Positions 10,905-21,718 of a DNA stretch of 64,000 bases are shown here, piece after piece. The position numbers and the translations under genes are program-made. The notes below the pieces were generated by a model. The model worked only from the letters and a program-made list of their open reading frames with translations. It had not been told where the DNA came from and searched no databases. Origin of the DNA: Viola odorata (lineage: Eukaryota; Streptophyta; Magnoliopsida; Malpighiales; Violaceae); NCBI GenBank assembly GCA_963691705.1, contig OY829538.1, forward strand, positions 17,262,443 through 17,326,442, read 5' to 3'. Positions within the stretch are counted from its first letter, which is position 1, and every line of letters begins with the position of its first letter.

Positions 10905-12253
10905 CTAACTAACACGCGGGGAACTCCGAAGCACATGATCACTTGGTGTTTGAAGAAACGCCAGATTGTTTCTGTCGTGATGTTGGCAACCGCCTCAGCT
11001 TCCACCCATTTGGTGAAGTAATCTACCGCCACGACCACAAATTTTAGCTGAGACCTCGCCTTTGGAAACGGCCCAAGGATGTCAATTCCCCATTTCGCGA
11101 AAGGACAAGGAGCGATAATGTCATGAATTTGTGTGGCAGGCTGGCGAGGAATCTTGGAGAATTCCTGACACTTCTGGCAGGTTCGCACGTAATCATGGCA
11201 GTCTTTCCGGATAGTAGGCCAATAGAATCCTGATCGAAAGACCTGCGCGGCCATGGTGCCACTGGATGTATGCATGCCGCAAATTCCTTCGTGGATTTCG
11301 CGGAGGGTATGAAGGCCCTCTTGTTCCGTTATGCACCTGGCAGCCGGATGAGAGAAACATCTTCGTATCAGTTCCCCATTGAAGTACGTGCACCGTGCCG
11401 CTTGCTTGAGCACTTTTTTCTTCTCAGTTTTATCTGCTGGCAGCTTGTCATGCTTCAAGTATTTTATGACGGGAATTCTCCAATCATTATCACCTTCTTC
11501 CACACAGAATGTCGCATGTTCTTCCATAAAGGAAGGTACTGGTAGCTCCTGGTAGTACACCCCTTTTGGTATGGACGCTTCCGGGTTTGCCGCGAGTTTA
11601 GCAAGGTTATCGGCCTCAGCATTATCCTCTCGAGGAATGTGCTCGAAGCTAACTTGTATGCCACATTTCTTTATTTCTATCAACTCGCGTTTCACCTTAG
11701 TAAGGTATTGTACCATGATAGGCTCCCTAGCCTGAGAGCGTCCCAGAACTTGATCTATAATTAACTTAGAGTCTCCACAGACTTTCAGTCGCAAGTCTCC
11801 CAACCTCCTTAAGTCATGTATTCCTTTGATAGAAATGCTCTTTCCTATCCTGAGCCCGGCTAACAGTGCTTCGTACTCTACGGTGTTATTGGACAGTGGC
11901 TGCAGGATTCGGATGGCATATCGCACGTGGATGCCATGAGGCCCGCTCATGAAGATTTCGGCCCCGGCAAGCTCTTGATTTTTGGCACCATCCACGTGAA
12001 TAACCCACAGGTCGGTGTAGGTTTCAGGGAAGGGGAGATCCAACTCTTCTTTTTCTTTTTCAGTCAATTCTGTTAACGGATCAGGCGTGAAAGTGCATTC
12101 CGCGATAAAGTCCGCCAGAATTTGAGCCTTCACAGACGATCGAGATCGATAATGCAACCCATATTGTTCAAGCTCGATAGCCCAAATCAGCATTCTCCCT
12201 AAGGATTCAGGCTTCCGAAATATCCTTTTGACGGTGTGAGCTTGAAAGTACAA
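10905..12253 (-). pseudogene. pol: Element D second RNase H and integrase, truncated
   Basis: The ORF opens with the end of the first RNase H (IFRKPESLGRMLIWAIELEQYG, RSSVKAQILADFIAE), then a second RNase H starting VIHVDGAKN, with VCGDSKLIIDQV and REDNAEADNLAKLA. Integrase follows: zinc-finger His and Cys pairs in REIHEGICGMHTSS and CQKCQ, and core block WGIDILGPFPKA with the first catalytic Asp. The protein diverges right after FGVPRVLVS, one residue before the second catalytic Asp. The sequence there enters LTR C at 10904, and the last residues of the ORF are LTR read-through. Confidence 0.87.
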
Positions 12254-13496
12254 TGACGGTGTGAGCTCGATAACCCAGTTGGTCCGTTAGTACAATGACG
12301 GTGTGAGCTTGAAAGTATCGATCCATCTTCCGCGTGGCTTGTACTAATGCGAACGCTATTTTCTCAATACGGGCGTATCTCAGCTCGGAATCCTTCAAGA
12401 TGTGACTCACGAAGTATACAGGGCGGTGCGTGTGATTGTCATCTCGCACAAGGACCGCGCTGACCACTTCGTCAGCAACCCCAAGGTATAAATACAGGAT
12501 ATCGCCAGGCTCTGGTCTTGTCAACTCCAAGTCAGATGAAAAATAGGTCTTTAAGCTCACGAAAGCTTCTTCGCATTCTGCCGTCCATCTGAAGACGGCT
12601 TTATTGCGTATAACCATGAAGAAAGGGAGACACCTCTCGCCTTGCTTTGAGATAAACCGTCTCAGTGCGATAATACGCCCTGTTAGCTTCTGGATCTCTT
12701 TTACAGTTCGAGGGGATATCATGTCTTGGATGGCTTTGATTTTTGACGGGTTAGGCTGAATGCCCTTTTGACTGACCACGTAACCCAAAAATTTGCCCGT
12801 TTGAAAGGCAAACATGCATTTTTGAGGGTTTAACTTCATCTGATATCGCCTCATTACTTCAAAGATTTCTGCCAGATCAGACAAGTGATCTTTGAAGCTT
12901 CGGCTTTTGATCAGTATGTCATCGACATACGCCTCTACGTTTTGCCCGATTTGTTTTTCAAAGACTTGGTTCGCCATTCGCTGGAAGGTGGCTCCAGCAT
13001 TTTTCAACCCAAAAGGCATCACCGTGTAGCAATAAGTGGCCTTGGGAGTGATGAAAGCAGTTTTCTCTTCATCCTCCTTAGCCATGGGGATTTGATGGTA
13101 CCCCGAGTTGGCATCTAACGAGCTCAAATATGCATACCCGGCAGCCTGATCAGCTAGCTGGTCGATCCGAGGGAGTGGGTAACAATCTTTAGGGCAAGCA
13201 TCATTCAAATCCATGAAATCAATACACATACGCCACTCTCCGTTGGGTTTGGGAACTAGGACAGGATTAGCCAACCAGGTGGGATATTGCACTTCTCGAA
13301 TAAAGCCAGTGTCAAGAAGTTTCGCGACTTCTTTTTCGACAGCTGTTGCTTTTTCGGCAGAGAAAGCGCGTCGTTTCTGCTGGACCGGTCTTGCATCAGG
13401 GTTGACATTAAGTCGATGTTCCGCCACCTCTCGCGAGATACCAGGCATATCAGATGGTTTCCATGCAAACTCTCATTTGCATTTGTTCAACAGCTA
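12207..13496 (-). pseudogene. pol: Element D reverse transcriptase and start of RNase H
   Basis: RT of the Tat lineage: DMPGISREVAEHRLNV, VPKPNGEWRMCIDFMDLNDA, YPLPRIDQLAD, SLDANSGYHQIPM, MPFGLKNAGATFQRMAN and the catalytic YVDD, then LGYVVSQKGIQPNP and the first RNase H block with YLGVADEVVSAVLVRD. It is in frame with gag-protease upstream; TAG at 13496-13494 and a TGA about 20 bp later interrupt the joint. A local duplication at 12230-12315 shifts the frame into the next ORF. All main RT catalytic motifs are kept. Confidence 0.87.
12230..12315 (-). repeat. Local tandem duplication inside RT/RNase H of element D
   Basis: The word gacggtgtgagct occurs at 12230, 12255 and 12297, with acaat before the latter two. 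The translation accordingly repeats AHTVIVL. The duplication breaks the reading frame between RT and RNase H. It is recent enough that the copies are almost identical. Confidence 0.8.
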
Positions 13497-14744
13497 GGCT
13501 AACTGAAAATTTTCCTCGGGGCTAAGGTTATCGCTGACCAGGAATACGACCCCATTTGCTCCGTTAACTGGAACGAGAGTCATTTTGTCTACAGGCTGAG
13601 TGCGCTTGTCATCATTTTGTTCGTATGGGTCCACCGTAACGCACACGTACCTATCGCAACTCTTCTGAGTCATGAGCAAGTAGCATTCAGCCGCTAACTT
13701 CTGATTACCTCGGATCGAGACCACGCCATCCCAAGATGGATATTTCAGCTTCAGGTGCTTTTGCGATATCGCTGCTCCGAAACGGTTGAGGAATGGCCGC
13801 CCCAATATGGCGTTATAAGGCAGATTTAGATCCACCACCAAGAATAAAAGCTCCTCTGACCGTTTGGAGGTATCCTCCTTAAAATACACGGGCAAAGTGG
13901 TTACTCCAGTCACTGGGATGGGGACTCCGTTAACCCCAATAATGGGTTTTTTGCAGGGCGTAAGCTCATTGTCCGGCCGCTTCAGGAGATTGTAAGCTTC
14001 TAATGAAAACAAGTTTACAGCGCTTCCATTGTCAACCAGAGTTCTTCTAACTCCATGGCTAGCGATAATGGGTGTAACCACTAGCGCATCGTTGTGTGGA
14101 TATACCACACCCTTCTCATCCTCTTCAGAAAAGGATAATATCATACGATCTAGGGCGCTTATTGCTTCAGTCTTGATTGACACGCCCGGTCGCTTTCGCT
14201 TATCCCCCAGCACGGGTGTCAGCTGTGCAGACTCATCCAGATAAGGTGTGCCCCTAGTAATGATGTTAATGATGGGTGCATCCTCATCATCAATAGTAAG
14301 CATTTCCCGGCCTCCTCCCGCCGGACCAGTGTTATGGCCTGGGGGGCGGGAAGGTGTTGCCCTGCCATCGGCTACTCTGTTTGCTGGATTACTCTTGGCT
14401 TCTTCTCGTGTTTTCACGGTAAATTCTCCCAGATAGCCTTCTTCCATTAGACGCTCTATCGCCGCTTTGAGTTCTCGACACGCCTCGGTTGAGTGTCCTT
14501 TAGCTTTGTGAAATTTGCAATAGGCGTTTTCTCTTCTTCCCAGAATTATCCCCGGTCTTACAGGGGCAGGATAACGGATGGGCAGGTTTCGCTGCTCCAC
14601 TATTGCTAGTATTTCTGCTCTGGGTAGAACGAAGGAAGGAAGGTCTGAATTAGAAACTCGTCCCTTAGGAGGATCACCCTGTCGCTGAGCTGAGGAGTCA
14701 CCAGACTTTCCCTTTGAGGAACTGGTTCTTCTCCGATTAGACAT
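13494..14744 (-). pseudogene. pol: Element D gag tail, zinc finger and protease
   Basis: The segment opens after a TAA and is in frame with gag. A nucleocapsid-like finger CKFHKAKGHSTEAC followed by RELKAAIERLMEEGYLGEF is diagnostic of Tat-type gag. The protease has LVDNGSAVNLF as active-site block (Asp-Asn-Gly) and AILGRPFLNRF as the C-terminal block. The segment ends at TAG 13496-13494 just before the RT joint. The region between finger and protease carries a conserved INIITRGTPY motif. Confidence 0.85.
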
Positions 14745-14804
14745 TTTGGGAATGTGATCCTTTCGTTGAGCATAATCGTCTATGAATCGATCTTCAGGAG
14801 TAGC

Positions 14805-16154
14805 TTAAATGGGAGCATTATGGACTGGAGGCATGTTCCGAATCATGTCCCTATGCTCTTCTTCTTCCATCCTCGCATAGTTGTGGGCTTTCAGCCTTAA
14901 CGCATCTAAGGTTGCTGGCGGGTCAACCATCAAAGCATCTCTGAGCTTTCCATAACAACAGTTTCGCTTTAAGGCTTCGATGGCAAAATCAACCGTTACA
15001 CCTGGCGTTAGCGACATCTCAGTGTCAAAATAATGGAGGAAGCTCCTCAAGGATTCCTGAGGTTTCCTGTGTAGGTCGAACAAGGCAGCAGCTGACTTCC
15101 TGATAGGGACTGCAGTACTAAATCGGCTCCTGAATTTAGACTCCAGCTGTGAAAAGTTGTCAATAGACCCACCCGGAAGACCTTCGAACCACAAACGCGC
15201 GACCCCCTACAGGGTCATTACAAATATCTGACACAAAGCAACATCGTTGTGGGTCTAGAATTGCACAAAGTCCTTCACCTTGTTAAGATGAGAGATGGGA
15301 TCTCTGGTACCGTCATAGGATTCTGAGGGAAGCTTCACATGTCTACTAACTCTGTGACGCCTTATGCGCTGGCTAAAGAGGTGGCCAGAAGTATCATCAA
15401 GGATTTCCCGCGCATGCCGAGGTGGGGATACCTCCAAGTAACGCCTATGATCTCGCGGGTCTCTAACATGATGTGGTCTGGGAGTCGGACTACGACTCCT
15501 TGGTGAGCGGGTCCGATGCCTCCTACTGCTGGATCTTTCACTCCCTCCAGGAGACATATCTCTATCATTTTCACCCCTTCTACCATCACAACGACCTCTG
15601 TCCTCTTCCCGCCATTGACGCTCCTCTTGGGGAATAGGAAGTAAGGGCACTTGTGGTACATACGGCTCCACTGTCCTATGAGCAATCTGTACAAGACTGG
15701 CTGGCGCATTCAACGCAGGCAGTGTCAAAGGGACGTTCACATGCAACGAGGACGACAGTGGTCGTTCTATAATAATGGGTAGAGTGAAAACAAATTGTGA
15801 TGGGACACCTGATCCGAAGGCGCTCGGCGTGAATCTAGCAGCCAATTCTGTCAAATGGTCCAACTGGGCGCGAAGGGCTGAAATGGAGCCTGCGAAAGGG
15901 TTAATCACGCTGTCTGTCGCGGATCCTCTTGACTGAGGAGTAAAATGACCGGGCCTCACTATTTGAGACAAAGGAGTATAGGGCTGGGACACAAATGTTC
16001 CCATTGCTTATTCTTGGGACAGATCTGATGTTCCTGGGGGAACTTCTTGCACTGAGGTGGAAGCATCAGAAGTGGCGAAAGCGAAGAGTCGCCTGCGGGT
16101 GTCAAATGAAAGGCTAGAGGACTGGGTCAACGGCGGATCTGGATCAGAAGCCAT
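14805..16154 (-). pseudogene. gag: Element D gag (capsid)
   Basis: I place the start at the ATG at 16154 (MASDPDPPLTQ), 58 bp after the primer-binding site; a later in-frame ATG at 16004 follows a TAA near 16012. A long Arg/Ser-rich stretch (SERSSSRRHRTRSPRSRSP) precedes the capsid core, which has YDGTRDPISHLN, LWFEGLPGGSIDNFSQLE and KPQESLRSFLHYF. In-frame stops TAG 15257, TAG near 15206 and TAA 14807 break it. The frame is constant throughout, so the damage is point mutation rather than indel. Confidence 0.85.
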
Positions 16155-16218
16155 AATCTTCCAATTCCCAGAAGAACAGAGCTTGGCTATTAAGGATGCT
16201 CACTTAATTAAAACCAAA

Positions 16219-16240
16219 GCTCTCAATGAAAGCACCAATT
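16219..16240 (-). promoter_or_regulatory. Primer-binding site of element D
   Basis: On the minus strand the LTR end CTTATCA is followed by AATTGGTGCTTTCATTGAGA, a site seen in many Tat-lineage plant elements. It orients D and defines the LTR edge. Confidence 0.75.
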
Positions 16241-16786
16241 TGATAAGATTCGGACTGTAGGGGAAGTGTAGAAGAGATTACGGTCGTTTGGAATCACTGT
16301 TGTGGCAGTCCGTCGTACCTGCAAAGCGCCGGAGGGGGAACTCCGGCGTAGACACTCCGATGCTTAAGTTAGTATGGCTGTAGAATTTGGCAGAGATTTT
16401 GGTAGACAATCAGCTCTTACCTTTGATCTAGAAACGAGGGGTATTTATAGCCGAAGAAAGAAAGGTCGTTACCCCCAGGGGTGGGCGTTATCAAGGGGAG
16501 ATAACGCCCAGGATGACGTCAGCACCGTCAGCGAGACCGTACAGGATGACGTCAGCAGGCAGATATTGTTGTCGAGATATCGCCCATGGGCGCTGTCGGG
16601 ATATCCTGGGATGGGATGACGCCGTGTGGGTCCCCCCCCCTCGCTGATGTCGACCATCCCAGGATCCTTGGCCTAATGGGAGCGGCAGCCGGGTGTCGTT
16701 TGTCAGTCAAGGTCTATAGAGATCCGACTTTGACTTGAGGTGAGTAGACGATTATACCCTTGGTGTTTCCTTAATTGTTATCATCA
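16241..16786 (-). repeat. 5' LTR of element D (about 546 bp)
   Basis: On the minus strand it runs from TGATGATAACAATTAAGG (16786) to CGAATCTTATCA (16241). A TATA box, ctataaatac, lies at 16450-16441 on the minus strand. Downstream is a GC-rich 'catcggagtgtctacgccgg' stretch with a small hairpin (ccggag/ctccgg), also found in the LTR near 18610. The right edge is set by the TGAT/ATCA inverted ends and could be about 11 bp further out. Confidence 0.75.
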
Positions 16787-16974
16787 CCAATACCACACCG
16801 ATCCATCGGTAGACCAGTGGCAAGCAACCGCGTGTTGAATGATTTCCTCACGGCACCAAGAAGCCTGCCGATAGCCTCCAGGTCATCTACCGTTATCTCA
16901 TTCGGCTGCGGCTTCATCTAAACTCCATCGGTAACGGCACGATTAAACCCAGATCTCCAGGAGGGCTTAGGCAG

Positions 16975-17492
16975 TTAAAGAACAAAGAAGCGATTCGACC
17001 AATTCTTTATCGAAGAATAGAACCTCTGGAAATGCATGGTGAGCGACTTGACTGACGGATCAGACTTTCGAAGGTGAATAGAAACCCAACCCCTCTGAAT
17101 GCCCAATTGACGCTGGGTTTCACAATGCGGTTTTCCACACACAGCCGAATGAATGCGTAAATGCCGGCCCACGAATTTGGAGGAATCTTCGCTAGGTTCA
17201 GATCATACTCGCGCAACATACTAGAAACCAACGGGTGCGGCAGAATGCGAAACCCATATTTGAACATCCGCGTGTATAGTACTCGGGCGTCCCTGGTAAA
17301 ATGAGTGTTCAGCCTAACCTCCGGGCCCGCAAGAAGAGACGTATATTTATCATCCAGAATCCCACCAAAGGAAATCAACTCATTCTGCAACTCAAGCATA
17401 TCGGTTATCTCCGATACCGTTACGGCAATCTTGGCCTCAACCGCGGACATAGGTCTGTCCAGAACGGTAGGAGGAGCAACGGGTGAAACCAT
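16975..17492 (-). pseudogene. Antisense accessory ORF with gypsy-type transposon domain
   Basis: The ATG at 17492 opens a 161-codon frame. The core YTRMFKYGFRILPHPLVSSM, then LNLAKIPPNSWAGIYAFIRLC and ENRIVKPSVNWAFR, matches what I know as the 'putative gypsy type transposon domain' (Pfam Transposase_28 family). Function is unknown; it is not a real transposase. Near 17100 the homology changes frame and continues as KSDPSVKSLTMHF and IKNWSNRFFVLN, so the copy is frameshifted. It reaches almost to the LTR of D, consistent with D having inserted inside it. Confidence 0.7.
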
Positions 17493-17627
17493 GGGAAAAG
17501 TAGGGGAAGAAGAGAACAGAATCTGGGATACGCAGGAAAAGGAGAAGAAAGTTTTCTCTATTTGCTTGGTTTGCTCTGATTTCCTCTTGTTTTCTCTGGA
17601 AAGAGAGGAGAGAAGGAGAGTGGCGCA

Positions 17628-17635
17628 CTATATAG
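17628..17635 (-). promoter_or_regulatory. Possible TATA box for the antisense ORF
   Basis: On the minus strand ctatatag lies about 136 bp upstream of the ATG at 17492, a spacing that would give a leader of roughly 100 bases. The block around it is GC-rich. This suggests the antisense ORF has its own promoter; expression is not shown. Confidence 0.5.
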
Positions 17636-18269
17636 GGCATCACGCGACCGATGAGGAAGCGACGCGTGGCGAAGGAAACCCTTGATATTACCTTTCCCTA
17701 CGCTTGGATAAACCGTTTCGGCTAAACCAAATGACCCTCCTCGATTTTCAACTTGGACGTAACCACAAAAAAGCGATCGAGCGCCACGCAAGCACGCACG
17801 CGCACCCAACCATCATTACCCCTGCTCCCCATTTAATGAGACAGGACGGTACCAATAGTCAGCCCAAGAACAAGCGCAAAGACTACAAAAGGCGGAGAAG
17901 GCCCAAGCCCCTTTTTCTGCGGCCCATCTTCACAACCCATTCTCTTCGACAATTAACAAGCGAACAACCAAACATGCTATCGGCCTCCATCAAACGCCCC
18001 ACAAGCAAATGAGAGACAACTCCCTAGCGGGACGTAATCTACCGACCGCCTCTGAAGGCCAACAGGCCTTTCGGTCAGGTCTTTCGGCCAGCAGCCCTAA
18101 CGGCCATTCCGTTACCTGCAAGCCATGGTGGCACTACAACGAGCAGACCAAAAAAGGGGCTGACACCGCCTCCTAATACCAGTAAACGCACCCAAGGAAC
18201 AAGCGGCCCCCATGGTCGGGCAGGTATGGGACTAAGCCCTTGGTAAACACTCGGGCTCGTCGTTGTTCA

Positions 18270-18720
18270 TGCATGATAACACATAATCAGGACATAAGGG
18301 CATTATAGACCTTTCTCTCCACCCCCCCCCCCCCCCAAGGGGGCCACTGCCAACGTGGCAGTCAAACGATCACCCTGTGCGCTTTTGGGTTCAAACGGCC
18401 AACCTATGGTCTAACGGTGGCAAGAGGCGTCGTTGGGCGACACGTGTCCCGCTATCGGACTCAGCACCTTGGCGACACGTGTCCCACCGAATTAAGAGGG
18501 AAAGGCCTATAAATACCCCCCCATCCCCCACGAACGGCAGGTAAGCATTCCAACTATACTGTTCAATAAGATCCTTCACTGTTCACACATCACTCGTACT
18601 AACTTGACCATCGGAGCCTCTACACCGGAGGCCTCCTCCGGTGCCTTTCAGGTACCACGTGGCAAGTCGGACCCGACAGAGGGACCCACGCAGCCATCAT
18701 AAATCTACTCCATCAAACGC
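18270..18720 (+). repeat. LTR-like sequence of element E
   Basis: A TATA box, ctataaata, lies at 18507-18515, preceded by two copies of a gcgacacgtgtccc-like block (18437, 18471) containing the CACGTG G-box core. It is followed by catcggagcctctacaccgg, related to the downstream part of LTR D. A run of about 17 C lies near 18325. I cannot fix either edge. The stretch 17640-18270 to its left holds no ORF I can name. Confidence 0.5.
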
Positions 18721-18784
18721 TTTACCATTTAACCCTCACCCCGTATCCTAGATTATCAGTTAGCATAGTCGTTACATTTAATTG

Positions 18785-19065
18785 AAGTTTGTGAACCCGT
18801 ATAAATCTTATTAAATAAAAAAATTGAATTAGAAGGTAAAAGAGAAGACCTTATTGAAGTAGACTGACCCGTATGAACGTTATTAAATAAAAGAAGTGAA
18901 TCAAAAGCTAAAAAGAAAAGACAACTTGGTTGCAGTTGGTTGACCTCCTTAACCGTATATTAAATAAAATAAATGAATAAGAAGCATAAAAGAAAGAGCT
19001 TGTTAGAAATTTTGTTGCCTTTGTTAGAAGATGGTTGACTCATACAACTTTTATTAAATAAGAAT
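18785..19065 (+). repeat. Degenerate tandem repeats anchored on TATTAAATAAAA
   Basis: The anchor tattaaataa recurs at about 18809, 18881, 18958 and 19052. Each anchor follows a related 'gttgacc.cgta' segment and precedes 'gaa.aagaag.taaaagaaag'. The units are about 72-94 bp and poorly conserved. They lie in the AT-rich leader upstream of ORF1 of element F. Confidence 0.6.
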
Positions 19066-19405
19066 GTTCTTATTTCTATAAATATAAAATATTTTTTTGA
19101 TCTCTGAAAAAAAAAAGTGATTTCTTATTTTCTAAATTTTATATTTTGTTAAAGTTCTGAAATAATTTTGTTGAATTTCTGCTAAAAACAACTTAATTGA
19201 TTTGTTATTTTATTATTATTTTTGTATTTTATGATTTTTTTGAGTTTATAATTTTTTCTTATTTTCGAAAAAAAATTCTTGTTTTCGTTTTTTCTGAAAG
19301 TTTTATATTATTTCTAAATTTTTAAGTTTTTTCTGAATTTCTTATTGCCCTGCTCTTGTGCTAAACCAATTTTACATTACACAAATTATTCCTGCAACCT
19401 TTGGT

Positions 19406-20059
19406 ATGACGGATTCAAGGCTGACCCACACCGCAGAGTCTCAGGATTTCAGTCGAGCGGCACTCGAATGGAAGAAGCCGTTTTACCTCGAAGGACATAC
19501 TGTCCTAACGCAGCCAACTAAAGAATACCTATATTGGAGGGGAAATCGGGTCAATGGGAACGTCTTGCCTCGTCCCGTGAATAGAAGGCCCATGGAAGAG
19601 GAGGGTGAATCTCACATCGAGGGAGAGGTCAGTTACATAGCACGCACCCAATTGTTGGAGCAATTGCGAATGGTGAGGGAAGAACGAGATCAGATAGCGC
19701 AAGAAAGAGAGAATTCGGCGGCCAGGCAGATAGACCTAGAACTCAAGATACACGAGTTAGAGAGGAGCAACAAAGATAGCATCCGTATACATGTGGAGAA
19801 TCAGAAGTTAGCCTTCGATGACTTCAAAGAATGGATGGGCAGCGAAATCCGCAAAAAAGAGGCGTCAAGTGCCTTGATCAAAGAGAAAGATTCCGTGATA
19901 AACATCCTGACTACTCACACCAACAAGAAAGACAAGGAGAACCGAGTGTTGCGAGCACGAGTGGCGGCTTTGGAAGCCAAGGTAGTGATGCAAAAGGGGG
20001 AGCTGGCGTCAATGGAATACTTTTGGGAGGAGCAAATGGATCCCGACTCCCGAGGTTGA
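19406..20059 (+). CDS. Element F ORF1-like coiled-coil protein
   Basis: 217 codons from the ATG at 19406 (MTDSRLTH). The N-terminal third has aromatic-rich stretches (WKKPFYLEG, EYLYWRGN). From about residue 80 the protein is charged and heptad-like (LLEQLRMVREERDQIAQERE, ALEAKVVMQKGELASM), indicating a long coiled coil. It stands upstream of gag as ORF1 does in Ogre elements, whose function is unknown. No stop interrupts the ORF, but the N-terminus may be shortened. I do not know a catalytic motif in it. Confidence 0.55.
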   Translation: MTDSRLTHTAESQDFSRAALEWKKPFYLEGHTVLTQPTKEYLYWRGNRVNGNVLPRPVNRRPMEEEGESHIEGEVSYIARTQLLEQLRMVREERDQIAQERENSAARQIDLELKIHELERSNKDSIRIHVENQKLAFDDFKEWMGSEIRKKEASSALIKEKDSVINILTTHTNKKDKENRVLRARVAALEAKVVMQKGELASMEYFWEEQMDPDSRG

Positions 20060-20795
20060 TACCTTCGATAAAGAATCCTACGTCAGCCACTACGGCTTGG
20101 TCTTTTTATGATACTTTTGGATTTTGTCGGCTAGCCTTTTTGGGATAAATTTGGTTAGTTAAAGCTTGCATGGTTGTAACCCTCTTTGGATGAAGTTCGT
20201 AAATAATAAAATTCGTGTTTATTAGGATATTTATTGAATGAGTGCCTTCACCTTTTAAAAAGACTTCGTTTATTCTTTCAAAAGTATCCAATGGCCAATA
20301 AACAATTACAAACCTTGGTTCCTCAAAAAATGAATAAAGGAAAGAGTAATCTCGTCGTCCAAGCAATTAATTATCGATATACAAGATTGAGTTTTCTAAA
20401 CATAAAAATTAGCTCCTCGCATTTGTTTGTCTCGAGGGTTTCACTAGAGGAATCCAGTAGTGTATCATTTCCACATTGATAAAAGCTTCCCTCATTGATA
20501 GATCTCAGGTCCGATTTAAAAATGAGACGATGGAAAATGCAAAGGTTTTAAATACAAGACGAGGTCTTCTCTCAATTTCAGCTGCGCGCTCTTTTGTTTT
20601 GAGTTAATATCGATGTGATTTACGTGGAATTTCCACTTTGTTAAGTCACCAAAGATGTTTTAGCTATTTTGAGGCTTTGAACGAACCATCAGGGCCCTAT
20701 TATTAGAGGTTTGCTTTATTAGACCATCAATGATATCATCTACAAGTCAAGCGGCCTTCTCTTTGTTTGTTCCCTCGAATACTCTAGGAAATGAA
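20060..20795 (+). other. Spacer between ORF1 and gag of element F
   Basis: Non-coding as far as I can see: scattered short ORFs and no domain. It may be the 5' side of gag in a decayed form or an intron-like spacer. Confidence 0.4.
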
Positions 20796-21718
20796 TAAAA
20801 GCTTCTGGTTCATTTCTAGGGTTTTCGTTAACAGCTGAAGAGAGTGCTTTAACTCTCCAGCACCTTTCGATTAATCCCACCCTGGACCCTAGTAAAAGTC
20901 AAGTCCACCAGGAATCCCAGTATCTCCACCCACCTCAGGGTTACTCTGCCCAAGCCACGATTCTTGAAACGTCGAGAATTCAACCTCCTACTGCTCATCA
21001 GACACTACAGTTCTTGTCTGAACCTCTGCTACCCATTGGCCCTAGCACTGTTATCACAGAGAGGCCAAACATGGATAGACTAAACCTGCTAGAGGAAAGG
21101 CTCAGAGCCATTGAAGGAACCGATCCCTTCGATCCCACGGGTCCCGCAGACATGTGCATGGTCCCCGGAATCATAATGCCTCCAAAATACAAGGTTCCTG
21201 ATTTCGAAAAGTATACAGGGGTCGAGTGCCCAAGGACTCACCTCAAGGCCTATTGCAACAAAATGGCTGAGATGATACACAATGAGCCTCTGTTGATCCA
21301 TCTATTCAGGGAAAGCTTGGCCAAGCATGCTTTGACATGGTACATGGGTCTAGACAGAGCCAAGATCAAGACTTTGAGGGATTTTTCAGACGCTTTTTTC
21401 AAGCAGTACAAATTCAACATGGAGGTAGCACCGGACCGCTCTGATCTTCAAGATCTAGAGAAGAAAAATAGTGAATCGGTGAAGACTTACACTCAGAGAT
21501 GGAGGGAGCTAGCGGCCAGAATTTCCCCTCCGCTAAGTGACAAAGAGCTCATAGCCATATTTGTCAACACTTTCAAGGCCCCTTACTACACCTACCTTAT
21601 CTCCAATCCCTCAAACAACTTTTCTGACATGGTTCTGATAGCGGAAAGAGTTGAACAAGGGATTAAGACAGGGATAATCATTGTTCCTGCTCCCGAGACG
21701 ACACTTAAGAAAGCATGA
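20796..21718 (+). pseudogene. gag: Element F gag (capsid core)
   Basis: The frame is open from about 20796, after a TGA, to the TGA at 21716. The last stop is created by the first bases of the inserted LTR. A Gln/Pro-rich N-terminus leads to LEERLRAIEG, MPPKYKVPDFEKYTGVECPR, HLKAYCNKMAEM, LAKHALTWYMGLDRA, FKQYKFNMEVAPDR, KNSESVKTYTQRWRELAARI and DKELIAIFVNTFKAPYY, the hallmark series of Ogre-type gag. No ATG is obvious in the open part. The nucleocapsid end, protease and most of RT are missing on the far side of element G. Confidence 0.82.

Larger units (their letters stand above)
10905..16786 (-). mobile_element. Element D: minus-strand Tat-lineage gypsy element, 3' part lost
   Basis: Reading leftwards: 5' LTR 16786-16241, primer site, gag from 16154, protease, RT, RNase H, a second RNase H and integrase up to 10905, where LTR C interrupts it. 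The order RT, RNase H, second (archaeal-type) RNase H, integrase and the IDFMDLNDACPKD RT block mark the Tat lineage. No 3' LTR is present in the window. Frame analysis shows one open frame from 16154 to about 12250 with several point stops. Confidence 0.85.
16787..18720 (+). mobile_element. Element E: 3' remnant of a Grande/Retand-like Tat element
   Basis: An antisense accessory ORF (17492 to 16975) is followed on the plus strand by LTR-like sequence with TATA and a 'catcggagcctctacaccgg' stretch. Tat elements such as Grande and Retand are known for an antisense ORF between integrase and the 3' LTR. Everything 5' of the ORF was lost or lies beyond element D, which appears to be inserted in it. 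Confidence 0.6.
18790..21715 (+). mobile_element. Element F (left part): Ogre-like Tat element
   Basis: It comprises an AT-rich leader, ORF1 (19406-20059) and gag (about 20796-21715). No 5' LTR or TGGCGACTCC-type primer site is visible upstream, so the left end is truncated. The element resumes after the nested element G at 28639 and ends with the LTR at 33449-36150. A separate ORF1 upstream of gag is a feature of Ogre-type Tat elements. Confidence 0.7.

Noticed and set aside
18320..18340. Long C runs (also 61853, 63489) as biological signals
   Set aside because: Simple homopolymers prone to sequencing and assembly error; no consistent context beyond lying in transposons.
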